Shown here one piece after another: positions 19,810-28,302 of a stretch of 64,000 bases of DNA (the stretch's first letter is position 1; each line of letters starts with the position of its first letter). The stretch is from NCBI RefSeq assembly GCF_017068395.1, contig NZ_CP070619.1, positions 4,836,001 through 4,900,000 on the forward strand, given 5' to 3'. Under the pieces are notes generated by a model, which searched no databases, was not told the origin of the DNA, and saw only the letters and a program-made list of their open reading frames with translations. This stretch comes from Rhodococcus pseudokoreensis. GTDB taxonomy: Bacteria; Actinomycetota; Actinomycetes; Mycobacteriales; Mycobacteriaceae. A program made the translations under genes and the position numbers.

Positions 19810-21168
19810 ATGGGTCCGGACTCGGTTGTCATCGCCGGAGGAGGTATGGCGGGCCTGCTCGCTGCCGCTGCGGCGAGCCCGTTCGCGCGGCACGTCACCA
19901 TCATCGAAAAGGACGAGATACCGGTCGAACCGGCACCTCGACGCGGAGTCCCCCAGGGACGGCAGGTCCACGCGCTGCTCGGCGCAGGTCAGAACGCCAT
20001 GTCCGAGCTGCTGCCAGGCATCGTCGACGACTTCGAGGCGGCCGGGGCTCGCATGGTCGACTCACCCGCCGACCTGGCCGTCTACGGACGCTTCGGCTGG
20101 GCCGGTCGCGTGCGCAGCGGAACTCGAACTGTGATGATGCGCCGACCCGTACTCGAGCACGTGGTGCGTGACAGGGTGCTGGACCTGCCGAATGTCACCC
20201 TCCGGTCATCGGCCGTCACCGGAATATCGGTCACCGACGACCGGTCACGCGTAACGGGATTCGAACTGCTCGACGGCACCACGCTGGAGGGGGATCTCGT
20301 CGTCGACGCCACCGGAAGAGTTTCGCGATCGGTGGAGTGGCTCGGCGACATCGGGTACGACGCTCCCCAGGAAAAGGAGATGCGGTCACACATCGGTTAC
20401 GCCACGGTCGAGGTGCGGCTGCCCGACGACGCCTTCGACGACGGTGTGGCAGGGGTGTTGGCGCACCCCCATCCCGGCAACTGCCGGGGCGCCGCGGTGG
20501 TACCCGCCGACAACGGGATCTATCTGATTGCCGGCCTCGGGATGATGAATCAGGATCCGCCCCGAGACCTCGACGGGTTCATGGCGCATCTCGACGCCGC
20601 GCCGAGTCCCATTGTGGGGGAGATTGCCCGGAAGGCGGAGTTCCTTACCGACATTGCCACCTATCGGGTGCGCGGCAGCCGGCGGCGGGTCTGGGAGGAT
20701 CTCACCCACCGACCTGACGGCCACCTCCTGATCGGCGACGCCGTCATGGCATTCAACCCGTTGTACGGCCAAGGCATGTCGGTGGCCGCCTGCGAAGCAG
20801 TGGCCCTGTCGCGCAGCCTGTCCGAGGATTCCTCGACCGCCGGGCTCGCGCAGCGCGCGCAGACGGCGATGAAGGAAGTCATCGACATCGTCTTCGCGAT
20901 GGCGGTGTCGACGGACGGGGCGTACGAGGGCGCCGAGCTCATCGGGGTGCAGAGACCGTCCGCCGACGATATGGAGGCGGGTGCACTGCTATCTCGGGTG
21001 GCGACCGATGATTCGGAGGTTGCCCTCGCGGTCAAGCGGTACGCCCACTATTTCGATCGTGTTGCGCTGCAGTCGCCTTCGATCGCCGACAAGCTGGCGG
21101 CCTGGAAGGCCGGCAACCGTGATGTTCTCCGTGACAATCCGTTGGTGATTCCCGGCATCATCGGCTGA
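19810..21168 (+). CDS. FAD-dependent monooxygenase/oxidoreductase
   Basis: 452 residues from ATG 19810 with GGGAGG upstream. The FAD Rossmann motif VVIAGGGMAGLLAAAA is at 6-21, followed by an acidic strand end (IIEKDEIP), and the second FAD motif LLIGDAVMAFNPLYGQGMS lies near 310-330. This is the group containing squalene-epoxidase-like and p-hydroxybenzoate-hydroxylase-like enzymes. Flanking epoxide hydrolase genes on both sides suggest it epoxidises a double bond, but ring hydroxylation is possible. No membrane anchor is seen. Confidence 0.87.
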   Translation: MGPDSVVIAGGGMAGLLAAAAASPFARHVTIIEKDEIPVEPAPRRGVPQGRQVHALLGAGQNAMSELLPGIVDDFEAAGARMVDSPADLAVYGRFGWAGRVRSGTRTVMMRRPVLEHVVRDRVLDLPNVTLRSSAVTGISVTDDRSRVTGFELLDGTTLEGDLVVDATGRVSRSVEWLGDIGYDAPQEKEMRSHIGYATVEVRLPDDAFDDGVAGVLAHPHPGNCRGAAVVPADNGIYLIAGLGMMNQDPPRDLDGFMAHLDAAPSPIVGEIARKAEFLTDIATYRVRGSRRRVWEDLTHRPDGHLLIGDAVMAFNPLYGQGMSVAACEAVALSRSLSEDSSTAGLAQRAQTAMKEVIDIVFAMAVSTDGAYEGAELIGVQRPSADDMEAGALLSRVATDDSEVALAVKRYAHYFDRVALQSPSIADKLAAWKAGNRDVLRDNPLVIPGIIG

Positions 21169-21356
21169 CCGACTCATCTGGAGTCGGGATCCGAGATCGG
21201 CAGCGCCGCTTGGCGATCGCCGATCGCGAAGGGCGTTCGCTGTAACGCGGGCTTCCTGTGATCGGGTCACTGTCGAAAATTCTCTCTGTAATCCACGTCA
21301 CTAAGCTGATACTCTCGTAGTGGAATATCTACCTCTCGATCTTTCAAGGAGATGAC

Positions 21357-21797
21357 ATGGTCTCGGCCAGCAACGACAAGGAACAATTCGTCCTCGACTT
21401 CTTCAAGGGGATGGGGCCTGACCTGGAGTCATTCAAGAAGACCTATCGTGAGTACCTCGCCGAGGACGTGGAGTGGGAAAGCGTGGGGTTCGATCACCAC
21501 CCCAATTTGGAGGACTCCCTGAAGTACCTCGACACGCTCGCCGAACAAACCGGAATGGCCTACTGCGATATCAACGTGATCAACATCGGTTCGGCCGGCG
21601 ACCTGGTCTTCACCGAACGGGTGGACACGATGTACCGGGGCGACGGGTCGAAGATCATGGACTTCCGTGTCGCCGGTGTTCTCGAGGTGCGGGACGGCAA
21701 GATTCGCCGATACACCGACTACTTGGACAGTCTCGGTACCGCAACTCAGTTGCAGTCGCTGGCTCAGGAGATGGGCCACGGGGCCGTCAGCGCCTGA
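21357..21797 (+). CDS. Limonene-1,2-epoxide hydrolase family protein (second)
   Basis: 146 residues, ATG with AAGGAG upstream. The triad pattern is preserved: Arg88 and Asp90 in VFTERVDTM and Asp121 in RRYTDYLDS. It is a diverged paralog of the gene at 19287 and follows the FAD monooxygenase by 188 bp with its own AT-rich leader (ACTCTCGTAGTGGAATATC). Two hydrolases for one monooxygenase could reflect opposite epoxide enantiomers or successive steps. Confidence 0.85.
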   Translation: MVSASNDKEQFVLDFFKGMGPDLESFKKTYREYLAEDVEWESVGFDHHPNLEDSLKYLDTLAEQTGMAYCDINVINIGSAGDLVFTERVDTMYRGDGSKIMDFRVAGVLEVRDGKIRRYTDYLDSLGTATQLQSLAQEMGHGAVSA

Positions 21798-21807
21798 CCT
21801 GATCGCT

Positions 21808-21839
21808 GCGTGGGGATCCGCATTTTCGGATCCCCACGC
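21808..21839 (+). terminator. Hairpin after the second epoxide-hydrolase-like gene
   Basis: A perfect 13-bp stem GCGTGGGGATCCG with loop CATTTT begins eleven bases after the stop. Confidence 0.78.
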
Positions 21840-21878
21840 TGTGCCATTGAGTTGAATCGACTGCCAGGAGGCAACGTC

Positions 21879-22736
21879 ATGATCACCGCTCCCTTTCGCA
21901 TGGATGGTGAAGTCGCGGTTGTCACCGGTGGCACCGCGGGGATCGGGTACGAGACCGCGAAGGTGCTGCTCGCTGCCGGAGCCAGGGTCGTCGTGTGCGG
22001 ACGCAATTCCGATCGCGGGCAGCATGCGGTCGAGCAACTGGGAACGGTGGGCGACGTCCACTTCGTCAGGGCGGACGTGAGCGACGAGGCTTCGGTCACC
22101 GATCTGTTCGGCGAGGTCCGCTCTCGCTACGGCGCGGTCAGTGTTCTCGTCAACAATGCCGGCCCGACCGATCTTCTGCACTCGCGCGATGTCGATGGTC
22201 CGTTGGGTGCGGTGCAGCCGACTGCGTTTGCAACGCTGATGGAAAGAACCGTCACGTCGAGCTACCTCCCGACTCGTGAAGCGCTGGGCGACATGGTCGG
22301 TGCGCGTGCCGGATGCATCATCATGATCTCGTCCATGGCCGCAGCACAGGCGATGCCAGGCTTCGACACCTACGCCACCGGGAAGGGAGCGATCGAGTCG
22401 ATGACCCGTGCGATCGCGGGAAGCTATGGGCATCTCGGCATACGCTGCAACGCAATCCGTGTCGGTCGAATTGCGGTAGATCACGGTGGAGGGCTCGGAG
22501 CGGCCGCAGACCCGGCCGAGGAGGATCCCGATGCCTGGCGGGAGCCCACTCTTCCGAGGGCAGGGGCGCCAGAGGATATCGCGCACGCAGTGCTGTATCT
22601 CAGCTCGAGCGCCGGGCGCTACGTCAACGGTGCGGTCCTACCGGTGGACGGCGGTGTCGGGGTGCGTTCGCTCATGCCCTGGCAGACGCCTCGGCCGGAG
22701 ATGCTCGCGGATCGCACGACTGCAGGCCGCAGCTGA
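21879..22736 (+). CDS. Short-chain dehydrogenase/reductase
   Basis: A 285-residue classical SDR, ATG 21879 with CCAGGAGG upstream. It has TGGTAGIG, the NNAG motif VLVNNAGPTD, the active-site Ser in MISSMAAA, and YATGK. After beta-2 comes VVCGRNSDRG, with an Arg that usually marks NADP(H) preference. A longer insertion (DHGGGLGAAADPAEEDPDAWREPT) replaces the usual substrate loop. The substrate is unknown; it may oxidise a diol produced by the epoxide hydrolases, given its position directly behind one of them. Confidence 0.88.
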   Translation: MITAPFRMDGEVAVVTGGTAGIGYETAKVLLAAGARVVVCGRNSDRGQHAVEQLGTVGDVHFVRADVSDEASVTDLFGEVRSRYGAVSVLVNNAGPTDLLHSRDVDGPLGAVQPTAFATLMERTVTSSYLPTREALGDMVGARAGCIIMISSMAAAQAMPGFDTYATGKGAIESMTRAIAGSYGHLGIRCNAIRVGRIAVDHGGGLGAAADPAEEDPDAWREPTLPRAGAPEDIAHAVLYLSSSAGRYVNGAVLPVDGGVGVRSLMPWQTPRPEMLADRTTAGRS

Positions 22737-22755
22737 TATCGGGCGAAACGCCATT

Positions 22756-22787
22756 CGACCCCGCTACGCCCGGGCGTAGCGGGGTCG
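22756..22787. terminator. Hairpin between convergent SDR and RDHSWG genes
   Basis: A perfect 15-bp stem CGACCCCGCTACGCC with a two-base centre lies between stops at 22736 and 22792. Confidence 0.82.
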
Positions 22788-22791
22788 CCGT

Positions 22792-23928
22792 TCACTCGGC
22801 GAGGCCGCGATGCGGCAGCGCCCCTCGCGTCATCACGGCGCAGTAGCCGGTGGAATCGATTCCGTTCACCGTCATCTTTGCGAGTTGCTCCCGATGTCCA
22901 GTCGGAGTCGGCCGGCCATCGAGGAGGACCTGCTCGCGATCGGCATGCAAGTAGACGTCGTATTCGGCGACGTTTCCGCGCCAGGCGCCGAGTCCACGAC
23001 CATCCCTGTAGCCGCCGTCGTATCCCGTACCGGCATACGCCCAGGCATGGATCAACGGTGTAGCGCGGACGGTGAGTTCCTGCCCGTCACCGATCACGAG
23101 TTCCAGCCGTACCTCGTCGTACTGCCGGGTTCCGGGGTGGAAGGTGATGTCGAATGCCGAAACGCTGACCGGCAGGCGCAGACCCTCCCGTGTCATGGCG
23201 ATGATGTCGCTGAAAGTGATCCTCCCTTCGCCGTCCTCACGCTGCTGGAGCGACACCCAAAGATCTCCGTGCTCCACGACCAGAGCGATGTGCAGCAGCG
23301 ATGCGGCAGGCACGGTTGGGGATGCGGCTTTGGCGGCCTGTGGATCCGCGACCGAGCGATCGAATCCACCGACTCCGGGCCGGACACCCCAGGAATGGTC
23401 ACGGGTACCCCACCAGTTGTTCACCGTGACCTTGTTGTCGGGGTACTGAATCCAGCCCTCCCAATTGCCGGGCTGGTGATATCTCGTGATCTCCTGGCCG
23501 ACCCGTCCACCGCGCGAGTCGACGTAATGAGCCTCGCACGCCGGCGCATGGTCGCTGGTGAAGGTCAGGTCCGCGGCAATCGGCGTATCAGGGTTGTCAA
23601 GGCGGACGGTGATCTGCCGATACGGCTCGACCACGTCCACTCTGAGCCCACCCACCCCCGTGGTAAGGACGTCATCGCTCAGGGCGCGGGAGAACCGGGA
23701 GTTGTGCTGTCGGTCGCCTTCGAGGATACAGAGGAAGCCGTCGCAAACGCCCAGGTTCTTGTAGACGGCGAGCCCTGCGACGAATCCGAAACCGCCAGAG
23801 GGGTCGACGCCTGCGAACCAGTAGCGATCGAAGAATCGGTGATCGCTGGTTGCGGCGTACAGGAAGGGCCACGGCGCCTGGTGGAGCAGGGTCTCGTCCG
23901 CAGGATGGAGAGAGCGTTCGTCAATCAC
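22792..23928 (-). CDS. RDHSWG-motif protein (CrtC/AttH-like fold), copy 1
   Basis: 378 residues, GTG start. A repeated beta-rich protein with the signature NNWWGTRDHSWGVRPGVGGFD at about 172-192 and the opening APWPFLYAATSDHRFFDRYWF. These features place it in the actinobacterial DUF7064/DUF7065-type group, distantly related as I recall to the hydroxyneurosporene synthase/AttH lipocalin-like fold. CrtC adds water to an isolated double bond; whether this group is catalytic is unknown. A clear paralog sits at 25276, and the two flank an APH-like kinase. Confidence 0.72.
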   Translation of the reverse strand: MIDERSLHPADETLLHQAPWPFLYAATSDHRFFDRYWFAGVDPSGGFGFVAGLAVYKNLGVCDGFLCILEGDRQHNSRFSRALSDDVLTTGVGGLRVDVVEPYRQITVRLDNPDTPIAADLTFTSDHAPACEAHYVDSRGGRVGQEITRYHQPGNWEGWIQYPDNKVTVNNWWGTRDHSWGVRPGVGGFDRSVADPQAAKAASPTVPAASLLHIALVVEHGDLWVSLQQREDGEGRITFSDIIAMTREGLRLPVSVSAFDITFHPGTRQYDEVRLELVIGDGQELTVRATPLIHAWAYAGTGYDGGYRDGRGLGAWRGNVAEYDVYLHADREQVLLDGRPTPTGHREQLAKMTVNGIDSTGYCAVMTRGALPHRGLAE

Positions 23929-24016
23929 TGGTCACCTCGTGAGGGCAGGAGCGGATAATCGAAGCATCGATAGTCTAACTCTAGATGTTATTGCCGTTCG
24001 GTGCTACGGTGCGGGA
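23929..24016. promoter_or_regulatory. Divergent promoter with shared 14-mer and ATAGTC element
   Basis: GATAATCGAAGCAT (23954-23967) is identical to 10739-10752. ATAGTC follows at 23970-23975, then TAACTCTAGATG, whose reverse strand contains the TAGAGT seen at other -10 positions. Confidence 0.62.
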
Positions 24017-25282
24017 GTGCGACATTCGGTAACGTCACAGGTGGCTCGAGTCCTTCAAACAGAGCTGGCGCTCGTCGGCACCGACCCGGGTCGGGTCGCG
24101 GAGTTGGTGACGGTCGGGTGTGCTCTGCTGAGGCGTGCGGAGCTCGACGACGACCTCGGACGCAGGCGTGCCGCAACTCCATCGCCCCAGAACGTCGATC
24201 AGGTTCTCGCACTCGAGCTGCCGTCGGTCGGCGACGAACTGGACGGTGCACCGGTGCCGATCGACTACGGCACCTCCGCGGAACTGACCGTGACCGTTGC
24301 GAACCTCGGCGCCGCACTCGATCACCATCCGCGAGGCGGGCGCACGGTGACTTCCGTCGAGGACGTGAAACGACTGTCCGGTGGCTTCTCCAAAGAGATG
24401 GTCATGGCGACGGCGGCCTACACCGACGGATCCCGCGAACGATTCGTCGTGCGCAAAGTGGCCCCGGGACGTCGGGCAGACGGCCTTCGCGCCGAATATG
24501 ACGTCCTGCGGTCGGCGTTTCACCGCGGGTGTCCGGTGGCCGAACCGTGGTGGTACGACGCCGAGATACTGGGTGCCCCGGCGATCGCGACGTCTGCCGT
24601 CGCCGGCGTTCCCGCCGGCGACCCGAACGGGTGGCTCGAACCACCGTCGGCGACGGTGTTGGCATCGGTGGCACGAGCCGTCGCCGGCCAGCACCGGGTC
24701 GGCGTTGAAGCGATCGATTCGGCCCCGCTGCCGCCGTTGGTGTCCGTCGACGACCGTCGGGAGGCGCTCGCCGAACGACGGGGCGTCCTCGAAGGTCTAT
24801 GGGCTGACGGTGACGACGCGTGGGCACCGGTATTCCACCTGGTGCTCGAATGGCTCGAAGCCGCGGTCCACGAACAGACTGACGCGCCGGTGCTGGTGCA
24901 CGGCGACTTCGGGCCGCACAACTTCCTCCTAGAGGGTGAGGAACTGTCGGGCGTGCTCGACTGGGAACGTAGTCACATCGGACTTGCGGTCGAAGATCTC
25001 GCGTACTTGCGACCCACGCTCGACGACGAATCGTGGTCGGAGTTTCTGCGCGAGTATGTTGCAGCAGGCGGAGCGGAACCTTCTGGCGACGCGCTCGCGT
25101 GGTACATCGTGTGGCAGGACTTCTGGCGGGCCGTCTCTGCCTACCGGATGCGCAGCATCTTCCTGCAGCGGCCCGAGCAAGTGCTCTACGGCATCTCAGG
25201 GCTGCTGCTTGCTCCTCGTTTCCTGACGCGAGCAGCGCTTTCCGTGTCTTCGATGCTCTCGTCGGGAGCCACCAAGTGCTGA
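24017..25282 (+). CDS. APH-like phosphotransferase (aminoglycoside/choline kinase fold)
   Basis: 421 residues from GTG 24017. The C-terminal 300 residues have the kinase fold with catalytic HGDFGPHNFLLEG and metal-binding LDWERSHIG. A nucleotide-lobe lysine lies in RFVVRKVAPG. The first 100 residues form an extra N-terminal region (VARVLQTELALVGTDPGRVAELVTVGCALLRRAELDDD) seen in some actinobacterial acyl-pathway members. The family phosphorylates small hydroxyl compounds; in catabolic clusters it sits near acyl-CoA dehydrogenases (ACAD10/11-type), where it phosphorylates 4-hydroxyacyl-CoA. That parallel is suggestive. It overlaps the next gene by seven bases. Confidence 0.85.
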   Translation: MRHSVTSQVARVLQTELALVGTDPGRVAELVTVGCALLRRAELDDDLGRRRAATPSPQNVDQVLALELPSVGDELDGAPVPIDYGTSAELTVTVANLGAALDHHPRGGRTVTSVEDVKRLSGGFSKEMVMATAAYTDGSRERFVVRKVAPGRRADGLRAEYDVLRSAFHRGCPVAEPWWYDAEILGAPAIATSAVAGVPAGDPNGWLEPPSATVLASVARAVAGQHRVGVEAIDSAPLPPLVSVDDRREALAERRGVLEGLWADGDDAWAPVFHLVLEWLEAAVHEQTDAPVLVHGDFGPHNFLLEGEELSGVLDWERSHIGLAVEDLAYLRPTLDDESWSEFLREYVAAGGAEPSGDALAWYIVWQDFWRAVSAYRMRSIFLQRPEQVLYGISGLLLAPRFLTRAALSVSSMLSSGATKC

Positions 25283-26373
25283 CTCCACTCGACGAGAGCC
25301 TGTTCCATCAGACTTCGGACCCCTTCGCCGTGGTGGCGACACCGGACCACCGATTCTTCGACCGGTACTGGTTCTCGGGGTTGGACCCCGACGGCGCGTG
25401 CGCGTTCTTCGCCGGCACGGGCCGGTACCCGAATATGGAGACGCGAGACGCCTTCGTCAACGTGCTGATCGGATCCCGACAGCACAATCTGCGCCTGGCC
25501 GCAGAGATCGACGTGATCGCGGATGCGGCCCACGTCCATCACGCCGAGGTCGGACCCTTCAGAATCAATGTGGAGGAACCGTTCCGCATAATCCGATTGA
25601 CGATCGATGGACCGTCTCAGCCCGTACGGGCCGAACTCGAGTTCACCACCGCCCGCCATCCCCATCTCGAGGCCAAGCATCGAGAAATGGCGAGCCACCG
25701 ACTCATTCAAGAGCAGACCCGTTACGACCAGGTCGGGTCCTGGAATGGTTGGGTGGAGGTCGAGGGCCAGCGCATCGAGGTCAAGGACTGGTGGGGCGAC
25801 CGAGACCATTCCTGGGGTGTTCGCGTCGACGTCGGAGGACTCGAGCCGCCGCCACTGTCACGCCGCGTCGGTAGCTTGACGATCTGGTGCAACTTCTCGA
25901 CTCCGACCCGGTACGGGCTGATCCAACTGCGCGAGTATGCCGACGGCCGGCCCCCATATGTCGACGGGCGTATCTATGCGAATGACGGTTCCTCGCTCGC
26001 GGTTACGGCGATCGGCCACAACGTGACAAAGGTGCCCGGCGGTTGGAGTGAAGCTCTGCTACGCCTCACGTTGGAGGGTGGCAGTGAACTCACGATGCGT
26101 GCGACGCCACGCCCGCGTAAAGCCTGGGCCAGTCGGGGCGGCGGCTACAACCGCGGTTTCAACGACGGCTCGGGCTTCGGCGCTCGTCGCGGCGCCGTAG
26201 CCGAATACGACGTCTACGACCTGGTCGACTCCGGTGCTGTCCTGTGCGACGGGCATCCGATCGAGCCTGGTCATCGGGAGAATCTGGCAGCGATCGAGGT
26301 CGACGGTGAGGCCGGATTCGCCCACCTGCCGATCATGTGGCGCAGTGGTGACATGAGCCGACAGAACGGGTAA
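25276..26373 (+). CDS. RDHSWG-motif protein, copy 2
   Basis: 365 residues from GTG 25276, seven bases inside the kinase gene, with GGGAG upstream. It shares with copy 1 the opening PDHRFFDRYWFSGLDPDG, the central VKDWWGDRDHSWGVRVDVGG and a Gly/Arg-rich late block (SRGGGYNRGFNDGSGFGARRGAVAEYDVYD). It is translationally linked to the kinase and lies 78 bp before acceptor protein copy 2. Enzymatic role unknown; a hydratase/isomerase or binding role is possible. Confidence 0.72.
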   Translation: MLTPLDESLFHQTSDPFAVVATPDHRFFDRYWFSGLDPDGACAFFAGTGRYPNMETRDAFVNVLIGSRQHNLRLAAEIDVIADAAHVHHAEVGPFRINVEEPFRIIRLTIDGPSQPVRAELEFTTARHPHLEAKHREMASHRLIQEQTRYDQVGSWNGWVEVEGQRIEVKDWWGDRDHSWGVRVDVGGLEPPPLSRRVGSLTIWCNFSTPTRYGLIQLREYADGRPPYVDGRIYANDGSSLAVTAIGHNVTKVPGGWSEALLRLTLEGGSELTMRATPRPRKAWASRGGGYNRGFNDGSGFGARRGAVAEYDVYDLVDSGAVLCDGHPIEPGHRENLAAIEVDGEAGFAHLPIMWRSGDMSRQNG

Positions 26374-26451
26374 ATAGATCTAGTATCCGATTGTTGATTA
26401 CACTAGTATTCTCTGTGAGCGGCGCCACTCGGAGTCGCCGGAAGGAGAATC
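26374..26451 (+). promoter_or_regulatory. Promoter region of acceptor copy 2
   Basis: An AT-rich block directly after the preceding stop holds AAATAGATCTAGTATCC and GTTGATTACACTAGTATTC, with CTAGTAT occurring twice about 24 bp apart. GGAAGGAGAA then serves as RBS for ATG 26452. Confidence 0.55.
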
Positions 26452-28191
26452 ATGGGCGACATCACGCGGCCCTGGGTAGTCGACAACGAATTGAGTACGC
26501 GGTGGCCTGTGTACACCCGCGGAAATGTCGGCGAAGTGTCGTCTACCGTTGCGACACCGTTGTTCTGGAGCATGATCGGCGGCCCGCCCTCGGAACGTGA
26601 GTGGCAGCAGGCGCTCGCCGAATTCGGCGCATTCGACCTCGACGAGTTTCGTGGCGATGTCATCGACATCCAAGGGCTGGTGCACGGATACGTGTACTTG
26701 AACCTCTCCAACATGCGCACCTTCGGGGCCCGGATGCCTGGTGCAACAGCAGATCTGATGGACCGCACCTATCTCGGAGACCGGGAAGCGCCGCCCTACA
26801 TCCCACACCCCGACGACGACAAGCCCGAGTACACCGATCGGATCCTGGCTACTGTCCAGCGGGTGATGAGCGAAACCGAACGGCCGGACATCGAGGAATT
26901 CCGAAAGGCCGCGGAAAAACTGCGCGCGGCACGCCCCGACTATGCGTCGATGAATGAGGCTGACCTGGTCGCCTACCAGCGCACAGTGATGCGAGAGCAT
27001 TACCCGGTCTTCACCCGCACCCATCTGCGGATGGTGTACGAGGGCTCTATCGTCACCGGCGCCCTGGAAGACGCAGTGGCACCGTTCGGCGATCCGGGGC
27101 TCGCGGTACGGCTCACCGCCGGCCTCGGAAACATCGCCTCGGCCGCCCCCAATCACGCCATGTGGAAACTGGGCCGCCTGGTGCGGGGGAGTGCGAACCT
27201 GACTGCCCTGTTCGATCAGGGGATCGCGACCCTCGACGAGAGGCTCCGATCCGCAGCCGACTCGGACGCGAAAGAATTCGTCGCCGCATTCGACGAGTTC
27301 CTGTACGAGTTCGGTTCGCGCTCCACTCAGGAATGGGAAGCCAACGCGCGAACCTGGGAAGCGTTCCCGACCATCCCGTTGGGAATGATCGACCGCATGC
27401 GCCTCCAAGGAGAGGACAAGAACCCGGTCGAACAGAGCAAGCGACTCAGAGAAGAGCGCGAACTCAGCGTTTCCCAGATGCGCGACAAGCTGGCGGACCA
27501 GCCGGAGCAGCTCGCAAACCTCGAGGCCGCGCTACGGTCGGTGGCCGTCTACTCGCCGGCCCGCGAGCAGAGCAAGACCAACACGATCAGGATTCTCCAC
27601 GAAGCCCGGCTGCCGATGGCCGAACTCGGGCGCAGGTATGCAGCACAGGGAGTCTTCGCACGACCCGACGACATCGTCATGATCCGTGAGGACGAACTCG
27701 ACGCACTCGTCGCTGATCCCCAGTCCTTCCGCGAGACGATCGTCGAACGCTGGGAATGGTTCGATCAGTTGTCGGAACTCGAACCGCCCTTCATGTTGGA
27801 GGCAGGCAAAGTACCCCCGGTCAGCGAATGGCCTAAGAAGACAGACCCCAGCGCCGAGCTCGCGACGTCCGGCGAGGTTCTGACGGGACTGCCCGCCTGT
27901 GCAGGCGTCGCTACAGGAATTGCGCGCCTCATCACCGACCCCGAGGACGCACCGGATCTGGAGCCAGGTGAAATTCTCGTGGCTCCTCTGACCGATCCAG
28001 GTTGGACGCCGATCTTCACCTCGGCGGCCGCCGTCGTCGTCAACGTCGGATCCTCCATGAGCCACGCGGCGATTGTCAGCCGGGAGCTCGGCATCCCGTG
28101 CGTTCTCGGTGTCCGACAGGCGACAAAGCGAATCAAGGACGGCATGCTGCTGACCGTCGACGGTGGTGCCGGGACCGTCACGGTGCACTGA
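26452..28191 (+). CDS. Phosphohistidine-domain phosphotransferase subunit, copy 2
   Basis: 579 residues, belonging to the longer subclass with copy 6. It opens WPVYTRGNVGEVSSTVATPLFWSM, corresponding to the start of the drug-binding region in rifampin phosphotransferases. The helical core contains FLYEFGSRSTQEWEANARTW, equivalent to the YGHR...E...PRW block of that family. The swivelling domain at 465-579 has GLPACAGVATGIARLI and phospho-accepting His538 in SMSHAAIVSRELGIPCV. No ATP-grasp domain is present. It converges on copy 3 with a terminator between them. Confidence 0.87.
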   Translation: MGDITRPWVVDNELSTRWPVYTRGNVGEVSSTVATPLFWSMIGGPPSEREWQQALAEFGAFDLDEFRGDVIDIQGLVHGYVYLNLSNMRTFGARMPGATADLMDRTYLGDREAPPYIPHPDDDKPEYTDRILATVQRVMSETERPDIEEFRKAAEKLRAARPDYASMNEADLVAYQRTVMREHYPVFTRTHLRMVYEGSIVTGALEDAVAPFGDPGLAVRLTAGLGNIASAAPNHAMWKLGRLVRGSANLTALFDQGIATLDERLRSAADSDAKEFVAAFDEFLYEFGSRSTQEWEANARTWEAFPTIPLGMIDRMRLQGEDKNPVEQSKRLREERELSVSQMRDKLADQPEQLANLEAALRSVAVYSPAREQSKTNTIRILHEARLPMAELGRRYAAQGVFARPDDIVMIREDELDALVADPQSFRETIVERWEWFDQLSELEPPFMLEAGKVPPVSEWPKKTDPSAELATSGEVLTGLPACAGVATGIARLITDPEDAPDLEPGEILVAPLTDPGWTPIFTSAAAVVVNVGSSMSHAAIVSRELGIPCVLGVRQATKRIKDGMLLTVDGGAGTVTVH

Positions 28192-28240
28192 CTCGGGCGA
28201 TTCTTGGGCGATCCGACTCTTGCGCCCACCGCTCGCGGAC

Positions 28241-28274
28241 CGAGGCGCCGCATCCCGCCGGATGCGGCGCCTCG
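28241..28274. terminator. Hairpin between acceptor copies 2 and 3
   Basis: A perfect 15-bp stem CGAGGCGCCGCATCC with loop CGCC lies between convergent stops at 28191 and 28303. Confidence 0.82.
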
Positions 28275-28302
28275 AAACCGTTGCAAGAGGACTCAGTGCA
28301 AC

